A stretch of 64,000 nt of DNA from Serratia grimesii NBRC 13537 (GCF_001590905.1 NZ_BCTT01000020.1:59669-123668); one strand, 5' to 3'; numbered from the stretch's first letter, positions 10,515 to 20,118 are shown. The notes: generated from the sequence alone by a model not told the origin. Numbers and translations are program-made.

Positions 10515-10985
10515 ATGTCAGAACAAAACAGCACAGAGATGGCTTTTCAGATTCAGCGTATTTACACCAAAGATATCTCCTTCGAAGCGCCAAACGCACC
10601 GCAGGTTTTCCAGCAGGAATGGCAGCCGGAAGTTAAACTGGATCTAGATACGGCTTCCAGCCAGTTGGCTGACGAAGTGTATGAAGTTGTACTGCGCGTA
10701 ACCGTGACAGCATCTCTGGGTGAAGAAACTGCGTTCCTGTGTGAAGTGCAGCAGGCGGGTATCTTCTCCGTAGCGGGCATCGATGGTACGCAGCTGGCGC
10801 ATTGCCTGGGTGCATACTGCCCGAACATTCTGTTCCCGTATGCGCGTGAGTGCATCACCAGCTTGGTTTCTCGCGGTACATTCCCGCAGCTGAATCTGGC
10901 ACCGGTTAACTTTGACGCGCTGTTCATGAACTATCTGCAACAGCAGGCGGAAGGCGAAGGTGCCGCACCACATCAGGATGCCTGA
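10515..10985 (+). CDS. secB: Protein-export chaperone SecB
   Basis: A cytosolic tetrameric chaperone that holds preproteins unfolded and passes them to SecA. The 156 residues include the conserved core [16 protein letters not shown] and the SecA-binding acidic beta-sheet. Its TGA stop shares its last base with the gpsA ATG, indicating translational coupling. Confidence 0.97.
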   Translation: MSEQNSTEMAFQIQRIYTKDISFEAPNAPQVFQQEWQPEVKLDLDTASSQLADEVYEVVLRVTVTASLGEETAFLCEVQQAGIFSVAGIDGTQLAHCLGAYCPNILFPYARECITSLVSRGTFPQLNLAPVNFDALFMNYLQQQAEGEGAAPHQDA

Positions 10986-12004
10986 TGAACACCGTCAATG
11001 CTTCAATGACCGTTATCGGTGCCGGCTCGTACGGCACCGCATTAGCCATTACGCTGGCGCGTAACGGCCACTCTGTGGTGCTGTGGGGTCATAACCCCGA
11101 GCAGATTCAAAAAATGCAGCACGATCGCTGCAACCAGGCATTTCTTCCCGACGTCGCTTTCCCCGACACGTTGTTGCTCGAAGCCGATCTGGCTCGCGCA
11201 CTGGCGGCCAGCCGCGATGTGCTTGTAGTGGTACCAAGCCATGTGTTCGGCGATGTGCTGCGTCAGTTGAAACCGCATCTGCGCCCGGATGCCCGCATCG
11301 TGTGGGCGACTAAAGGGCTGGAAGCAGAGACGGGTCGGTTGTTGCAGGACGTGGCTCGCGAAGCGCTAGGCGATGCTATTCCGTTGGCGGTGGTCTCAGG
11401 GCCGACGTTCGCCAAGGAACTGGCAGCTGGGCTGCCGACCGCGATTGCATTGGCCTCTACAGATGCGCAGTTTGCCGAAGATCTGCAACTGCTGCTGCAC
11501 TGTGGCAAAAGCTTCCGCGTTTACAGCAATCCCGATTTTATCGGCGTACAGCTGGGCGGTGCCGTGAAGAACGTGATTGCCATCGGTGCAGGGATGTCAG
11601 ACGGTATTGGTTTTGGTGCTAATGCACGTACTGCATTGATTACCCGTGGCCTGACGGAAATGAGCCGCCTTGGCTCGGCTCTGGGGGCTGACCCATCGAC
11701 CTTTATGGGCATGGCTGGTCTGGGCGATTTGGTGTTAACCTGCACCGATAATCAATCGCGCAACCGCCGCTTCGGTATTATGTTGGGGCAGGGGAAAGGC
11801 GTGCAAGAAGCGCAGGACAGCATCGGTCAGGTTGTCGAAGGCTATCGCAATACCAAAGAGGTATTGGCGTTGGCACAACGCTACGGTGTGGAAATGCCCA
11901 TTACCGAACAGATTTACCAGGTGTTGTATTGCCATAAAAATGCCCGCGAAGCCGCACTGAGCCTGTTAGGGCGCACCAGAAAAGATGAAAAGCACAGCGG
12001 GTAA
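10985..12004 (+). CDS. gpsA: Glycerol-3-phosphate dehydrogenase [NAD(P)+]
   Basis: Reduces dihydroxyacetone phosphate to sn-glycerol 3-phosphate for phospholipid synthesis. The 339-residue protein has the N-terminal Rossmann motif [12 protein letters not shown], the ATKGLE and [10 protein letters not shown] motifs, and the catalytic-lysine region [13 protein letters not shown]. The ATG overlaps the secB stop by one base. Confidence 0.97.
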   Translation: MNTVNASMTVIGAGSYGTALAITLARNGHSVVLWGHNPEQIQKMQHDRCNQAFLPDVAFPDTLLLEADLARALAASRDVLVVVPSHVFGDVLRQLKPHLRPDARIVWATKGLEAETGRLLQDVAREALGDAIPLAVVSGPTFAKELAAGLPTAIALASTDAQFAEDLQLLLHCGKSFRVYSNPDFIGVQLGGAVKNVIAIGAGMSDGIGFGANARTALITRGLTEMSRLGSALGADPSTFMGMAGLGDLVLTCTDNQSRNRRFGIMLGQGKGVQEAQDSIGQVVEGYRNTKEVLALAQRYGVEMPITEQIYQVLYCHKNAREAALSLLGRTRKDEKHSG

Positions 12005-12139
12005 TCTATAACCCTATGGCTTAAAATTCGACGGGTATAAAACCGATATGCTGGGCGGCATGCCGACCCAGCAATTGTTTTGGGCCACCTGATCGCGATG
12101 CGATGAGGTGGCCTGTTTTGCAAGGTGGAGAGGAACCAG

Positions 12140-12961
12140 ATGTCGTCAGAAGAGTTAGAGCAGGTCTGGAATAGCATCAAATCAGAAGCGAGAGGGCTGG
12201 CTGAGTGTGAGCCGATGCTGGCTAGCTTTTATCATGCGACGCTGCTCAAGCACGACAATCTGGGGGGCGCACTCAGCTATATTTTGGCAAACAAACTGGC
12301 TAATCCAATTATGCCAGCCATTGCGGTGCGCGAAGTGGTGGAAGACGCCTACTTAGCCGATCAGCAAATGATCGCTTCGGCAGCTCGCGATATTCTGGCG
12401 GTACGCCTACGCGACCCGGCCGTCGACAAATATTCTACCCCTCTGCTGTATCTGAAAGGCTTCCATGCACTGCAAGCCTACCGTATTGGCCACTGGCTAT
12501 GGCTGCAAGGCCGACAGGCGCTGGCGATTTATCTGCAAAATCAGATTTCGGTCGCCTTTGGCGTTGATATCCATCCGGCAGCCACTATTGGCTGCGGCAT
12601 CATGCTCGATCACGCGACCGGCATTGTGATCGGTGAAACGGCCGTGGTAGAAAATAACGTGTCTATTTTGCAGTCTGTCACCCTTGGTGGTACCGGGAAA
12701 ACCAGTGGCGATCGTCATCCAAAGATCCGTGAAGGTGTAATGATAGGCGCCGGGGCTAAAATTCTCGGTAATATCGAAGTAGGTAAAGGCGCAAAAATTG
12801 GCGCTGGCTCGGTAGTGCTGCAATCGGTGCCGCCGCATACGACGGCAGCTGGTGTACCAGCACGTCTTGTCGGTCGACCGGAAAGCGATACGCCATCAAT
12901 GGATATGGATCAGTACTTCAATGGTAACAACCACGGATTTGAGTACGGCGACGGTATTTAA
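12140..12961 (+). CDS. cysE: Serine O-acetyltransferase
   Basis: Makes O-acetylserine from serine and acetyl-CoA, the first committed step of cysteine synthesis. The 273 residues match the family, with an alpha-helical N-terminal half and a C-terminal left-handed beta-helix of hexapeptide repeats (HPAATIGCGIMLDHATGIVIG onward). The tail ends FEYGDGI, the peptide that docks into CysK. ATG 12140, with GGAGAGG just upstream, is preferred to a GTG at 12125. Confidence 0.97.
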   Translation: MSSEELEQVWNSIKSEARGLAECEPMLASFYHATLLKHDNLGGALSYILANKLANPIMPAIAVREVVEDAYLADQQMIASAARDILAVRLRDPAVDKYSTPLLYLKGFHALQAYRIGHWLWLQGRQALAIYLQNQISVAFGVDIHPAATIGCGIMLDHATGIVIGETAVVENNVSILQSVTLGGTGKTSGDRHPKIREGVMIGAGAKILGNIEVGKGAKIGAGSVVLQSVPPHTTAAGVPARLVGRPESDTPSMDMDQYFNGNNHGFEYGDGI

Positions 12962-12982
12962 TCTGTTCGCATAACCGACAAA

Positions 12983-13016
12983 ACAGGGGGAGCTTTAGCT
13001 CCCCCTGTGCTTTTTC
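12983..13016. terminator. Intrinsic terminator after cysE
   Basis: A 12-bp stem (ACAGGGGGAGCT / AGCTCCCCCTGT) with a 2-base loop is followed by a T-rich tail. It lies between the convergent genes cysE and the DUF3313 lipoprotein gene. Confidence 0.88.
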
Positions 13017-13031
13017 TTCTTCGGAGAATGT

Positions 13032-13703
13032 TTAGCCCTGTTTCGGGAACGCAACAGTGTCGGCGACCATTTCATCGATTGCTGCTTTGACTTCTTCTTC
13101 TGTCACCGGCGCACTGTCATTGCTGACAGTTCTGCCGTAACTCTTGCGTACGACTTCCAGCACGGTCTTGCCGGTATCCTGATCGATCAACTCAGCCTCG
13201 AGAAACAGAGTTGTGTTTTGCGTCCGGTGGCCAGTCGCGGCCATGGTGCTGGCTACCACTGCGGCAACCGGCACCACTTCATAGAATTTCATGTCTTCAT
13301 CTTCGGCCGAGACGGCGGTAATCGCTACTTTTGCCAACAAGACGCGAGAACCCGCCGGACTCTTCAGAATAGTTGTGCGTTCAGCGACCGCTTTTCTCAT
13401 GCTTTGGTCGGTATAGTTCCTGATTTTATCCAGTGTTTGCTGGCTGACGCGGTCGTTGGGTTTTGCCGGTGGGTAATAGACTACAGGAGAAAAATACACT
13501 CCTCGGTAGTTGGATTCTTTAAAGTTAGGATCGATCCAACGTAGCGTTTTATGGCCACTTGGTGAGCTGGTTTCCTTCAATTTACTGTAGTCAGACAGGA
13601 AGCCTGAGTACTGTTCTGTTGTTGTTACTTTGGATGCACAGCCTGCCAGCAACAGGCCTGCTGCCAGAACCGCTGTAGCAACGCACAAGCGTTGTTTTTT
13701 CAT
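13032..13703 (-). CDS. DUF3313 domain-containing lipoprotein
   Basis: A predicted outer-membrane or periplasmic lipoprotein of unknown function, 223 residues. The signal peptide ends in a clear lipobox (L-A-G-C, lipidated Cys22). The mature part resembles the DUF3313 family (YSGFLSDYSKL near the start), which I recognise only at family level. AGGAAA precedes the ATG. It sits between cysE and a CHAD-domain gene, where E. coli has no counterpart. Nothing in the sequence fixes its role. Confidence 0.85.
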   Translation of the reverse strand: MKKQRLCVATAVLAAGLLLAGCASKVTTTEQYSGFLSDYSKLKETSSPSGHKTLRWIDPNFKESNYRGVYFSPVVYYPPAKPNDRVSQQTLDKIRNYTDQSMRKAVAERTTILKSPAGSRVLLAKVAITAVSAEDEDMKFYEVVPVAAVVASTMAATGHRTQNTTLFLEAELIDQDTGKTVLEVVRKSYGRTVSNDSAPVTEEEVKAAIDEMVADTVAFPKQG

Positions 13704-13797
13704 ACGATTTCCTATAGTGAGTGTCGATAACCCTTACAAAACATAGTTCATTATCTTCTGGCGCAGCGGATGTTTTCAGCGCCGTGTGTGCCATGTT

Positions 13798-14592
13798 TCA
13801 GGCCAGCTTGTCGGGATTGTGATATCTGGCGTGTTTTTTACCTGCGCCACTGAGTGCTTGAGACAGTAAAAGCAATGCCGTCTCTGCATTTTCCTGTGCG
13901 ATCGCAATGGTCGATCGCCATTGCGGCAGTAACGGCCAGAGATCTTGCTGATGTTCTGCCATCTGGTACCAGACAACATGATCGTGCCAATGACCGAGGG
14001 TGTTTTGCGCCGTTTTCAGGTGGGCGATAGCTTCAGGTGTGATGAGGGTAAATTGGGGGTAGGTATCCACGACATAACGTAGATGTTTAACCAACAGACG
14101 TAACCTGTGTCGATCGTAATGCGCGTCGGCTAGCGCCAGGCGTAATTGTTTCACCTGACGGTTCATATGGTGGGCAATACGGTGTTTCGTATGCCGATGT
14201 TGGGTCTTGAGGAAAATGCTTAGCCAGGCATGCAGCAGTGTGGGGAGGCGGATGAGTAACGGTAACGATGTTAAAGCGAGTTTGCGGCTTTGCAGTTCAG
14301 TCTTGCGAGTATTGGCCTGCCACGTTAGCTGATGCTGATCCAGCTCGATAATCAGCACTTCCAGATCGCGTATTGGCGTGGTGATTCTCCCCAGCTTGGC
14401 AGCGGCGTTGTCGAGTTGTGCAGCGCCATGGGTATCGCGCAATGGTCTCAGCAGGCTCCTGAGACGTCGCAGGTTGATACGTACGTCATGCAGAGCCTCG
14501 TTATCTGTTGTGTCCCGTAAACGCAGCAACGCTTGATTCAGCGCGCTCTCGAGCTTACGCCCTTGCGTGATAATACTCTCGACCAACGCCAT
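13798..14592 (-). CDS. CHAD domain-containing protein
   Basis: 264 residues, almost wholly alpha-helical and rich in Arg, His and Leu. The first CHAD helix motif is visible (His35, Arg38, Arg42, Arg43 in ALHDVRINLRRLRSLLR), as is the second-half motif LVKHLRYVVD. CHAD domains bind inorganic polyphosphate through such basic faces, and a cytoplasmic polyphosphate-binding role is inferred. There is no CYTH (triphosphatase) partner domain in this protein or next to it. Confidence 0.85.
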   Translation of the reverse strand: MALVESIITQGRKLESALNQALLRLRDTTDNEALHDVRINLRRLRSLLRPLRDTHGAAQLDNAAAKLGRITTPIRDLEVLIIELDQHQLTWQANTRKTELQSRKLALTSLPLLIRLPTLLHAWLSIFLKTQHRHTKHRIAHHMNRQVKQLRLALADAHYDRHRLRLLVKHLRYVVDTYPQFTLITPEAIAHLKTAQNTLGHWHDHVVWYQMAEHQQDLWPLLPQWRSTIAIAQENAETALLLLSQALSGAGKKHARYHNPDKLA

Positions 14593-14654
14593 GTTGCGTC
14601 TCCAGAGACGTCATCTTTAAAGATTATCCTCTCTGTAGCACAGACTGTCATCGG

Positions 14655-15128
14655 TTAAGATTTAATCAGTGCACCTGCGTAGTCTAGTTGCCGCCAGGCT
14701 TCATACACCACTACCGCAACGGCATTAGACAGATTCATGCTACGACTTTGTGCCTGCATGGGAATGCGAATTTTTTGTTGTGCGGGTAGGGCGTCAAGGA
14801 TATCGGCGGGCAGTCCGCGGGTTTCCGGGCCGAATAGCAGGTAATCGCCTGCTTGATAGCTGACCGCGCTGTGCGCCGGTGTGCCTTTGGTGGTCAGGGC
14901 AAACAGCCGCTGAGGATTTTCGCTGGCAATAAAAGCGGCGTAGTCGGCGTGACGTCGGATGCTGGCAAATTCATGGTAGTCCAGCCCGGCACGACGCAGA
15001 CGTTTATCATCCCACGGGAAACCCATCGGCTCTATCAGATGCAGTTGAAAGCCGGTATTGGCACACAGGCGGATAATATTGCCCGTGTTAGGTGGAATTT
15101 CAGGTTCGAATAAAACAATGTTCAGCAT
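14655..15128 (-). CDS. trmL: tRNA (cytidine/uridine-34-2'-O)-methyltransferase
   Basis: A SPOUT-class methyltransferase modifying the wobble ribose of tRNA-Leu isoacceptors. The 157 residues show the trefoil-knot SAM-binding motifs ([11 protein letters not shown] and [19 protein letters not shown]). Its likely Shine-Dalgarno (GAGGGG) is the 3' arm of the terminator hairpin at 15136-15154, downstream of cpxA. Confidence 0.96.
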   Translation of the reverse strand: MLNIVLFEPEIPPNTGNIIRLCANTGFQLHLIEPMGFPWDDKRLRRAGLDYHEFASIRRHADYAAFIASENPQRLFALTTKGTPAHSAVSYQAGDYLLFGPETRGLPADILDALPAQQKIRIPMQAQSRSMNLSNAVAVVVYEAWRQLDYAGALIKS

Positions 15129-15130
15129 GT

Positions 15131-15154
15131 AAAAAGCCCCTCATGACGAGGGGC
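15131..15154 (-). terminator. cpxRA terminator overlapping the trmL ribosome-binding site
   Basis: On the minus strand, GCCCCTC-GTCAT-GAGGGGC is followed by TTTTT, an intrinsic terminator after cpxA. The T-run ends only 2 bases before the trmL ATG, and the 3' arm GAGGGGC is the only visible ribosome site for trmL. Confidence 0.82.
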
Positions 15155-15191
15155 GCAGAATAACAAAATCTTACCGGCCTGTCTTAGGCGA

Positions 15192-16565
15192 TCAGCGCTG
15201 GTGCAGCGGTAACCACAGCACCAACCGCAAACCGCCGAGCGGGCTGTCTTCCGCTTTTACCCAGCCGCGATGCTGGTTAACCGCCGCCTCTACGATCGCC
15301 AGGCCCAAGCCGGTGCCACCAGAGGCGCGATCACGCGCTTCGTCGGTGCGATAAAACGGGCGGAAAATTTGCTCGCGATCTTCCGTACTGACGCCTGGGC
15401 CATCATCGTCGACCACAATAGTGATGCCCTGGTTGTCCGCGCTGAACGCCACGGCGATGCGTGTGTTTGAGTAGCGCAGCGCGTTACGCACAATGTTTTC
15501 CAGTGCGCTGTCCAACGCGCCGGCGTTGCCGAATAGTGTCCACGGGCCTGGAGGGGCGGTGACTTCCAACTGCTTGCCCATTTGCTCGGCTTCAAAGCCA
15601 GCGTCATCCAGTACATTGGCCCAGAGTTCATTGGCCAGTAGCCGCTCACGGACCAACTCGCTTTTCTGCTGTCCTCGTGACAACACCAACAGATCGTTGA
15701 TCATCGAGTCCAGACGCTGCGCCTCGGTTTCGATGCGCTCCAGCTCACGGCCTTCGCCGTGGCGACGACGCATTAACGCGGTAGCCAGTTGCAGACGGGT
15801 TAGCGGGGTGCGCAGCTCATGCGAGATGTCGGAGATCAGCCGTTGCTGAGCGGTCATCATGCGTTCCAGCGAACTGACCATTTGGTTGAAACTGGCGCCG
15901 GTCGCCAGAAACTCTTGCGGCCCCGCTTCCAGCTCCGGGTGTTGTTTCAGGTTGCCACGTGCAACGTCATCGGCCGCATTCTTCAGTTTACGCGCTGGTT
16001 TTGCCAGGCTCCATGCTAGCCACAGCAGCAGTGGGGCGCTGATTAACATGGTGACGATCAGCAGCAGCAGCGGTCGGTCGAACATCAGGTTGATGAAATC
16101 GGATTGTGGACTGTTGGCAGGGCGGATCAGGTACAACTGGTAGTTATCTTCACCGTCGCGAACGGAGAAGGGGCCGACCAGTTCGACGCGGCCGTATTTT
16201 TTCTTCTTCGGGTGATCGGAATTATCAGATTGACCAATAAAATTACGCACCAACTGCATTTCGTTGCGTTGCATGTTGCCAATCACCCGGCCTTCGCTGG
16301 TCACCAGAATGAGGCGCTGCCCTGGCGGTGCCCATTTTTCAATGGCGCGGAATAAGCGACGCCACCACATCAGATCGTTGGCCGGATCGTTTTGCAACTC
16401 GGCCTCGACATGCTGTTCCAGCATAAGCCCCTGCCGCTGCTCGCTGTCCAGCAGCGAGGTCATTTGGCGGGAGTCGAGCTTGGGCACCATCAACACCAAC
16501 ATCAGCACCAGGGCTAATGTGAACCAAAAAATGGCGAAGATGCGTGCCGTCAAACTGTTGATCAT
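15192..16565 (-). CDS. cpxA: Envelope-stress sensor histidine kinase CpxA
   Basis: An inner-membrane sensor that phosphorylates CpxR when the envelope is misfolding and is inhibited by CpxP. The 457 residues comprise TM1 (about 7-29), a periplasmic sensor (about 30-163), TM2 (about 164-186), HAMP, a dimerisation domain with His249 in SDISHELRTPLTRL, and an ATPase domain (NALRYS, DDDGPGV, GGTGLGLAI). I placed the start at ATG 16565, since it overlaps the cpxR stop (ATGA) and gives the family length. Confidence 0.97.
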   Translation of the reverse strand: MINSLTARIFAIFWFTLALVLMLVLMVPKLDSRQMTSLLDSEQRQGLMLEQHVEAELQNDPANDLMWWRRLFRAIEKWAPPGQRLILVTSEGRVIGNMQRNEMQLVRNFIGQSDNSDHPKKKKYGRVELVGPFSVRDGEDNYQLYLIRPANSPQSDFINLMFDRPLLLLIVTMLISAPLLLWLAWSLAKPARKLKNAADDVARGNLKQHPELEAGPQEFLATGASFNQMVSSLERMMTAQQRLISDISHELRTPLTRLQLATALMRRRHGEGRELERIETEAQRLDSMINDLLVLSRGQQKSELVRERLLANELWANVLDDAGFEAEQMGKQLEVTAPPGPWTLFGNAGALDSALENIVRNALRYSNTRIAVAFSADNQGITIVVDDDGPGVSTEDREQIFRPFYRTDEARDRASGGTGLGLAIVEAAVNQHRGWVKAEDSPLGGLRLVLWLPLHQR

Positions 16566-17260
16566 GTTGCTGATACCATTAAATAACCCCGTCCGCGCAA
16601 GGTCTTGAACCACGGATGGCCGTCTTTGCGGTTAGGGAGTTTACGTCGTAAGTTGGAGATGTGCATGTCGATGGCGCGGTCGAAAGGCGTCAGTCGTTTG
16701 CCCAATACTTCTTGGCTCAGCAATTCACGAGATACTACCTGGCCGAGATGCTGTGCCAGCAGATACAACAGGGTAAATTCGGTGCCGGTAAGATCCAGCG
16801 TTTGGCCGTCAAAGCTGGCTTCCTGACGGCCCGGGTTGAGCTGCAAACCGTCAACATCCAGCGTTGGTGCACCGGTATCGACATTTTGCTGCTGTTCGCT
16901 CCAGTTGGAGCGGCGCAGGATCGCACGAATACGCGCGACCAGCTCACGATCGTTAAACGGTTTTGGCAAGTAGTCGTCGGCACCCAGTTCCAGACCCAGC
17001 ACGCGGTCCAATTCGCTGCCGCGAGCAGTCAGCATAATGACCGGCGTCTGGTGGTGCTGGCGCAGCTCTTTTAACGTATCGATACCGTTTTTCTTTGGCA
17101 TCATGATATCGAGCAACAGCAGATCAATGGAGCTGTCCAGAAGCGACAACGCCTGTTCACCATCGTATGCCACGACGATAGTAAAGCCTTCCATTTCAAG
17201 AAGTTCTTTTAACAGCGAGGTCAGCTCGCGGTCGTCGTCAACTAACAGAATTTTGTTCAT
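16562..17260 (-). CDS. cpxR: Envelope-stress response regulator CpxR
   Basis: An OmpR-family regulator of 232 residues. The receiver domain carries the acidic pocket VDDD (8-10) and phospho-acceptor Asp51 in LLLLDIMMPK, with Lys100 in LPKPF. The C-terminal winged helix reads the DNA. The frame is open to 17428, but ATG 17260 gives exactly the family length and follows an AGGAGG-like site. It is divergent from cpxP, with a CpxR box in between. Confidence 0.97.
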   Translation of the reverse strand: MNKILLVDDDRELTSLLKELLEMEGFTIVVAYDGEQALSLLDSSIDLLLLDIMMPKKNGIDTLKELRQHHQTPVIMLTARGSELDRVLGLELGADDYLPKPFNDRELVARIRAILRRSNWSEQQQNVDTGAPTLDVDGLQLNPGRQEASFDGQTLDLTGTEFTLLYLLAQHLGQVVSRELLSQEVLGKRLTPFDRAIDMHISNLRRKLPNRKDGHPWFKTLRGRGYLMVSAT

Positions 17261-17314
17261 TGTATTTTTTCCTCCTGACGCAAAATACGTCATCAACTGT
17301 TGGCATTCCATGAC

Positions 17315-17329
17315 TTTACGTAGTTTTAC
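17315..17329 (-). promoter_or_regulatory. CpxR binding box between cpxR and cpxP
   Basis: On the minus strand it reads GTAAA-ACTAC-GTAAA, a perfect match to the GTAAA-N5-GTAAA CpxR consensus. It lies 55 bases from the cpxR ATG and about 80 from the cpxP ATG, positioned to control both divergent promoters. Confidence 0.92.
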
Positions 17330-17409
17330 ATGCACTGACGCATGTTTGCAGGTGCAGCAGTACACTGCTCCTCGTTGATTCGCAAAGTGAGAAAGCACGA
17401 GGAGTGAAA

Positions 17410-17904
17410 ATGCGTAAGGTGACCGCATTAGTTATGGCATCAATGCTGGCAATAGGTTCTACCGCTGCGTTCGCTGCTGACACTACATCGGAAACTGTAC
17501 CGACTCCCGGAAACGAAGCGATGACCAGAGCACCTGGCCAACACCACATGTTTGACGGTGTTAGCCTGACTGAACAGCAGCGACAGCAAATGCGCGATTT
17601 AATGCGCCAAGCGCGCCACGATCTGCCTGGTGTCAATGTAGCTGAAATGGAAGCCATGCATAAGCTGGTAACCGCAGACAAATTTGATGAAGCCGCCGTG
17701 TATGCCCAGGCGGAAGAGATGGCTCAGCAACAGGTTAAGCGCCAGGTCGAAATGGCCAGAGTGCGCAACCAAATGTATAACCTTCTGACGCCACAGCAAA
17801 AAAGTGTTTTAGACCAGAAGCATCAGCAGCGTATGCAGCAGATGGAGCAACAGATTTCTGGTTTGCAGCAAACTTCTGCCCAGAAGTTAAGTATGACTGA
17901 GTAG
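17410..17904 (+). CDS. cpxP: Periplasmic stress adaptor CpxP
   Basis: A periplasmic repressor of CpxA and chaperone-like adaptor for misfolded proteins. The 164-residue precursor has an N-terminal signal peptide (cleavage near AFA-ADT) and the two LTxxQ motifs of the CpxP/Spy family (LTEQQRQQM and LTPQQKSVL) in a helical Gln/Met-rich body. ATG 17410, with GAGGAG upstream, is preferred to GTG 17404. Its 3' UTR carries the CpxQ small RNA. Confidence 0.95.
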   Translation: MRKVTALVMASMLAIGSTAAFAADTTSETVPTPGNEAMTRAPGQHHMFDGVSLTEQQRQQMRDLMRQARHDLPGVNVAEMEAMHKLVTADKFDEAAVYAQAEEMAQQQVKRQVEMARVRNQMYNLLTPQQKSVLDQKHQQRMQQMEQQISGLQQTSAQKLSMTE

Positions 17905-17912
17905 TCCCCTGT

Positions 17913-17971
17913 TTTTCCTTGCCATAGACACCATCCCTGTCTTCCCCCGCCATGATGGCGGGGTTTTTTTT
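17913..17971 (+). ncRNA. cpxQ: CpxQ small RNA from the cpxP 3' UTR
   Basis: The cpxP 3' end carries the conserved stretch TTTTCCTTGCCATAGACACC, then CATCCCTGTCTTCC and a terminator. This resembles the Hfq-dependent CpxQ RNA that RNase E releases from cpxP mRNA in Salmonella and E. coli. The terminator stem is CCCCGCCA / TGGCGGGG (17945-17963) followed by eight T. The 5' end is inferred from recalled homology. Confidence 0.82.
17945..17971 (+). terminator. Intrinsic terminator of cpxP / CpxQ
   Basis: An 8-bp GC-rich stem with a 3-base loop and eight T. It also forms the Hfq-type 3' tail of CpxQ. Confidence 0.92.
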
Positions 17972-18021
17972 ATCCATCATTTCGCTATATTGACCTTCTG
18001 AACGTTCAGCCTGGATGGGTT

Positions 18022-18924
18022 ATGGAACCGCAATATGCGCGTTTGGTGAAGTCTGCCGCGCTAGCTGCCACCGCGTTGGCCTCAATACTGCTACTGATCA
18101 AAATTATTGCCTGGTACCACACCGGTTCGGTGAGCCTGTTGGCGGCATTGGTGGACTCGCTGGTGGATATTGCCGCGTCATTGACCAACTTGTTGGTGGT
18201 CCGTTACTCACTACAGCCAGCCGATGAAGAACATACCTTCGGGCACGGTAAAGCAGAATCATTGGCCGCGTTGGCGCAAAGCATGTTTATTTCTGGCTCA
18301 GCGTTGTTCCTGTTTCTGACCGGTTTCCAGCATCTTTATGCTCCAGAAACGCTGCGCGATCCTGGCATCGGTATTGTTGTTACGGTTGTTGCGTTGTTCA
18401 GCACCTTGCTCTTGGTCACCTATCAGCGTTGGGTGGTCAGAAAAACGCGCAGTCAGGCTGTGCGCGCAGATATGCTTCATTATCAGTCAGATGTCATGAT
18501 GAATGGTGCTATTCTTATAGCGCTTGCGCTAAGCTGGTACGGTTTCCAACGGGCGGATGCATTGTTTGCATTGGGAATTGGCGTCTACATTCTTTACAGC
18601 GCGCTGCGGATGGGGAATGAGGCTGTACAATCGCTTCTGGACAGGGCATTGCCGGACGAGGAACGCCAGGCAATTATTGAGGTGGTTTCCTCTTGGCCAG
18701 GGGTGAAAGGCGCACACGATCTACGAACTCGCCAGTCCGGTCCGACACGTTTTATTCAGTTGCACCTGGAGATGGACGATGGGCTGCCGCTGATGCAGGC
18801 GCATATTCTGGCCGAGCAGGTAGAACAGGCGTTGCTGCATCGTTTCCCGGGGGCGGATATTCTCATCCACCAGGATCCTTGTTCTGTGGTGCCGGCGGGC
18901 CAGCAAGGGCGTTGGGAGCTATAA
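18022..18924 (+). CDS. fieF: Cation-efflux pump FieF (YiiP)
   Basis: A cation diffusion facilitator of the inner membrane exporting Zn2+ and Fe2+ in exchange for protons. The 300 residues include six transmembrane helices. The transport-site ligands Asp45, Asp49 (LVDSLVD), His153 and Asp157 (HYQSD) are at the same positions as in E. coli. The cytoplasmic C-terminal domain carries the His-rich metal-sensing region (ILIHQDP). Confidence 0.97.
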   Translation: MEPQYARLVKSAALAATALASILLLIKIIAWYHTGSVSLLAALVDSLVDIAASLTNLLVVRYSLQPADEEHTFGHGKAESLAALAQSMFISGSALFLFLTGFQHLYAPETLRDPGIGIVVTVVALFSTLLLVTYQRWVVRKTRSQAVRADMLHYQSDVMMNGAILIALALSWYGFQRADALFALGIGVYILYSALRMGNEAVQSLLDRALPDEERQAIIEVVSSWPGVKGAHDLRTRQSGPTRFIQLHLEMDDGLPLMQAHILAEQVEQALLHRFPGADILIHQDPCSVVPAGQQGRWEL

Positions 18925-19039
18925 TCAGTACAGGGACGGTGAGATTGCATAGCGAGCAAATGGTGGCGTTAGCTCAGCGTGCCATAGCAGTTTTTTACCG
19001 CAATATTGCGTGACTTGAATCAATTCAGCTGGGTGTTTT

Positions 19040-19048
19040 TGCTATAAT
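19040..19048 (+). promoter_or_regulatory. Candidate pfkA promoter (extended -10)
   Basis: TG-C-TATAAT is a perfect extended -10 element about 107 bases before the pfkA ATG. No strong -35 lies at 17 bp, which is acceptable for an extended -10 promoter. The remainder of the 230-bp fieF-pfkA gap shows nothing else I can assign. Confidence 0.6.
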
Positions 19049-19155
19049 ATCCAGCAATAAAGCCGTAAAGCTGGTTTTCTGTAGCCTGAGAGGTTCCAAG
19101 ACAATCGGCGAATACAGAATTCTTAAGAAATTGCATCTACAGTTCAGAGGTAGTC

Positions 19156-20118
19156 ATGATCAAGAAAATCGGTGTACTGACGAGTGGCGGTGATTCGCCG
19201 GGTATGAACGCTGCGATCCGTGGCGTTGTGCGTGCTGCACTTTCGGAAGGTCTGGAAGTTTTTGGTATTTACGATGGCTACCTTGGCTTGTACGAAGATC
19301 GCATGGAACAATTGGACCGTTACAGCGTGTCCGATATGATCAATCGCGGCGGCACTTTCCTCGGTTCAGCCCGCTTCCCAGAATTCAGAGACGACAGCGT
19401 ACGCGCCAAGGCGATTGAAAACCTGCAAAACCGCGGCATTGATGCGCTGGTGGTCATTGGCGGTGACGGTTCCTATATGGGTGCCAAACGCCTGACGGAA
19501 GAAGGCTTCCCTTGTATTGGTTTACCGGGCACCATCGATAATGACGTAGCCGGTACTGACTACACTATCGGTTTCTTCACCGCGCTTGAAACCGTAGTGG
19601 AAGCCATTGACCGTCTGCGCGATACCTCATCTTCTCATCAACGTATTTCCATTGTTGAAGTGATGGGGCGCTACTGCGGCGATCTGACCCTGGCGGCAGC
19701 CATCGCTGGTGGTTGTGAATTTATCGTGTTGCCTGAAACCGAATTCAACCGCGAAGACCTGGTTTGCGAAATCAAGGCTGGGATCGCCAAAGGTAAGAAA
19801 CACGCGATCGTGGCGATCACCGAGCACATCTGCGATATCGATGAGCTGGCTCGTCATATCGAACAGGAAACCAAGCGTGAAACCCGTGCTACGGTGCTGG
19901 GCCATATTCAGCGCGGTGGTTCTCCAGTTGCTTACGACCGTATTCTGGCTTCCCGCATGGGTGCCTACGCTATCGAACTGCTGTTGCAGGGCTACGGTGG
20001 GCGCTGTGTCGGTATCCAGAACGAGAAGATGGTGCACCATGACATCATCGATGCGATCGAAAACATGAAGCGTCCATTCAAGGGCGACTGGCTGGATACA
20101 GCGAAAAAACTGTACTGA
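19156..20118 (+). CDS. pfkA: 6-phosphofructokinase I
   Basis: ATP-dependent phosphorylation of fructose 6-phosphate, the committed step of glycolysis. The 320 residues start [20 protein letters not shown] and include the ATP loop GGDGSYMGA, the catalytic [12 protein letters not shown] motif and the MGRYCGDL substrate motif. An AGAGG ribosome site precedes the ATG. Transcribed alone, between a promoter and a strong terminator. Confidence 0.98.
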   Translation: MIKKIGVLTSGGDSPGMNAAIRGVVRAALSEGLEVFGIYDGYLGLYEDRMEQLDRYSVSDMINRGGTFLGSARFPEFRDDSVRAKAIENLQNRGIDALVVIGGDGSYMGAKRLTEEGFPCIGLPGTIDNDVAGTDYTIGFFTALETVVEAIDRLRDTSSSHQRISIVEVMGRYCGDLTLAAAIAGGCEFIVLPETEFNREDLVCEIKAGIAKGKKHAIVAITEHICDIDELARHIEQETKRETRATVLGHIQRGGSPVAYDRILASRMGAYAIELLLQGYGGRCVGIQNEKMVHHDIIDAIENMKRPFKGDWLDTAKKLY

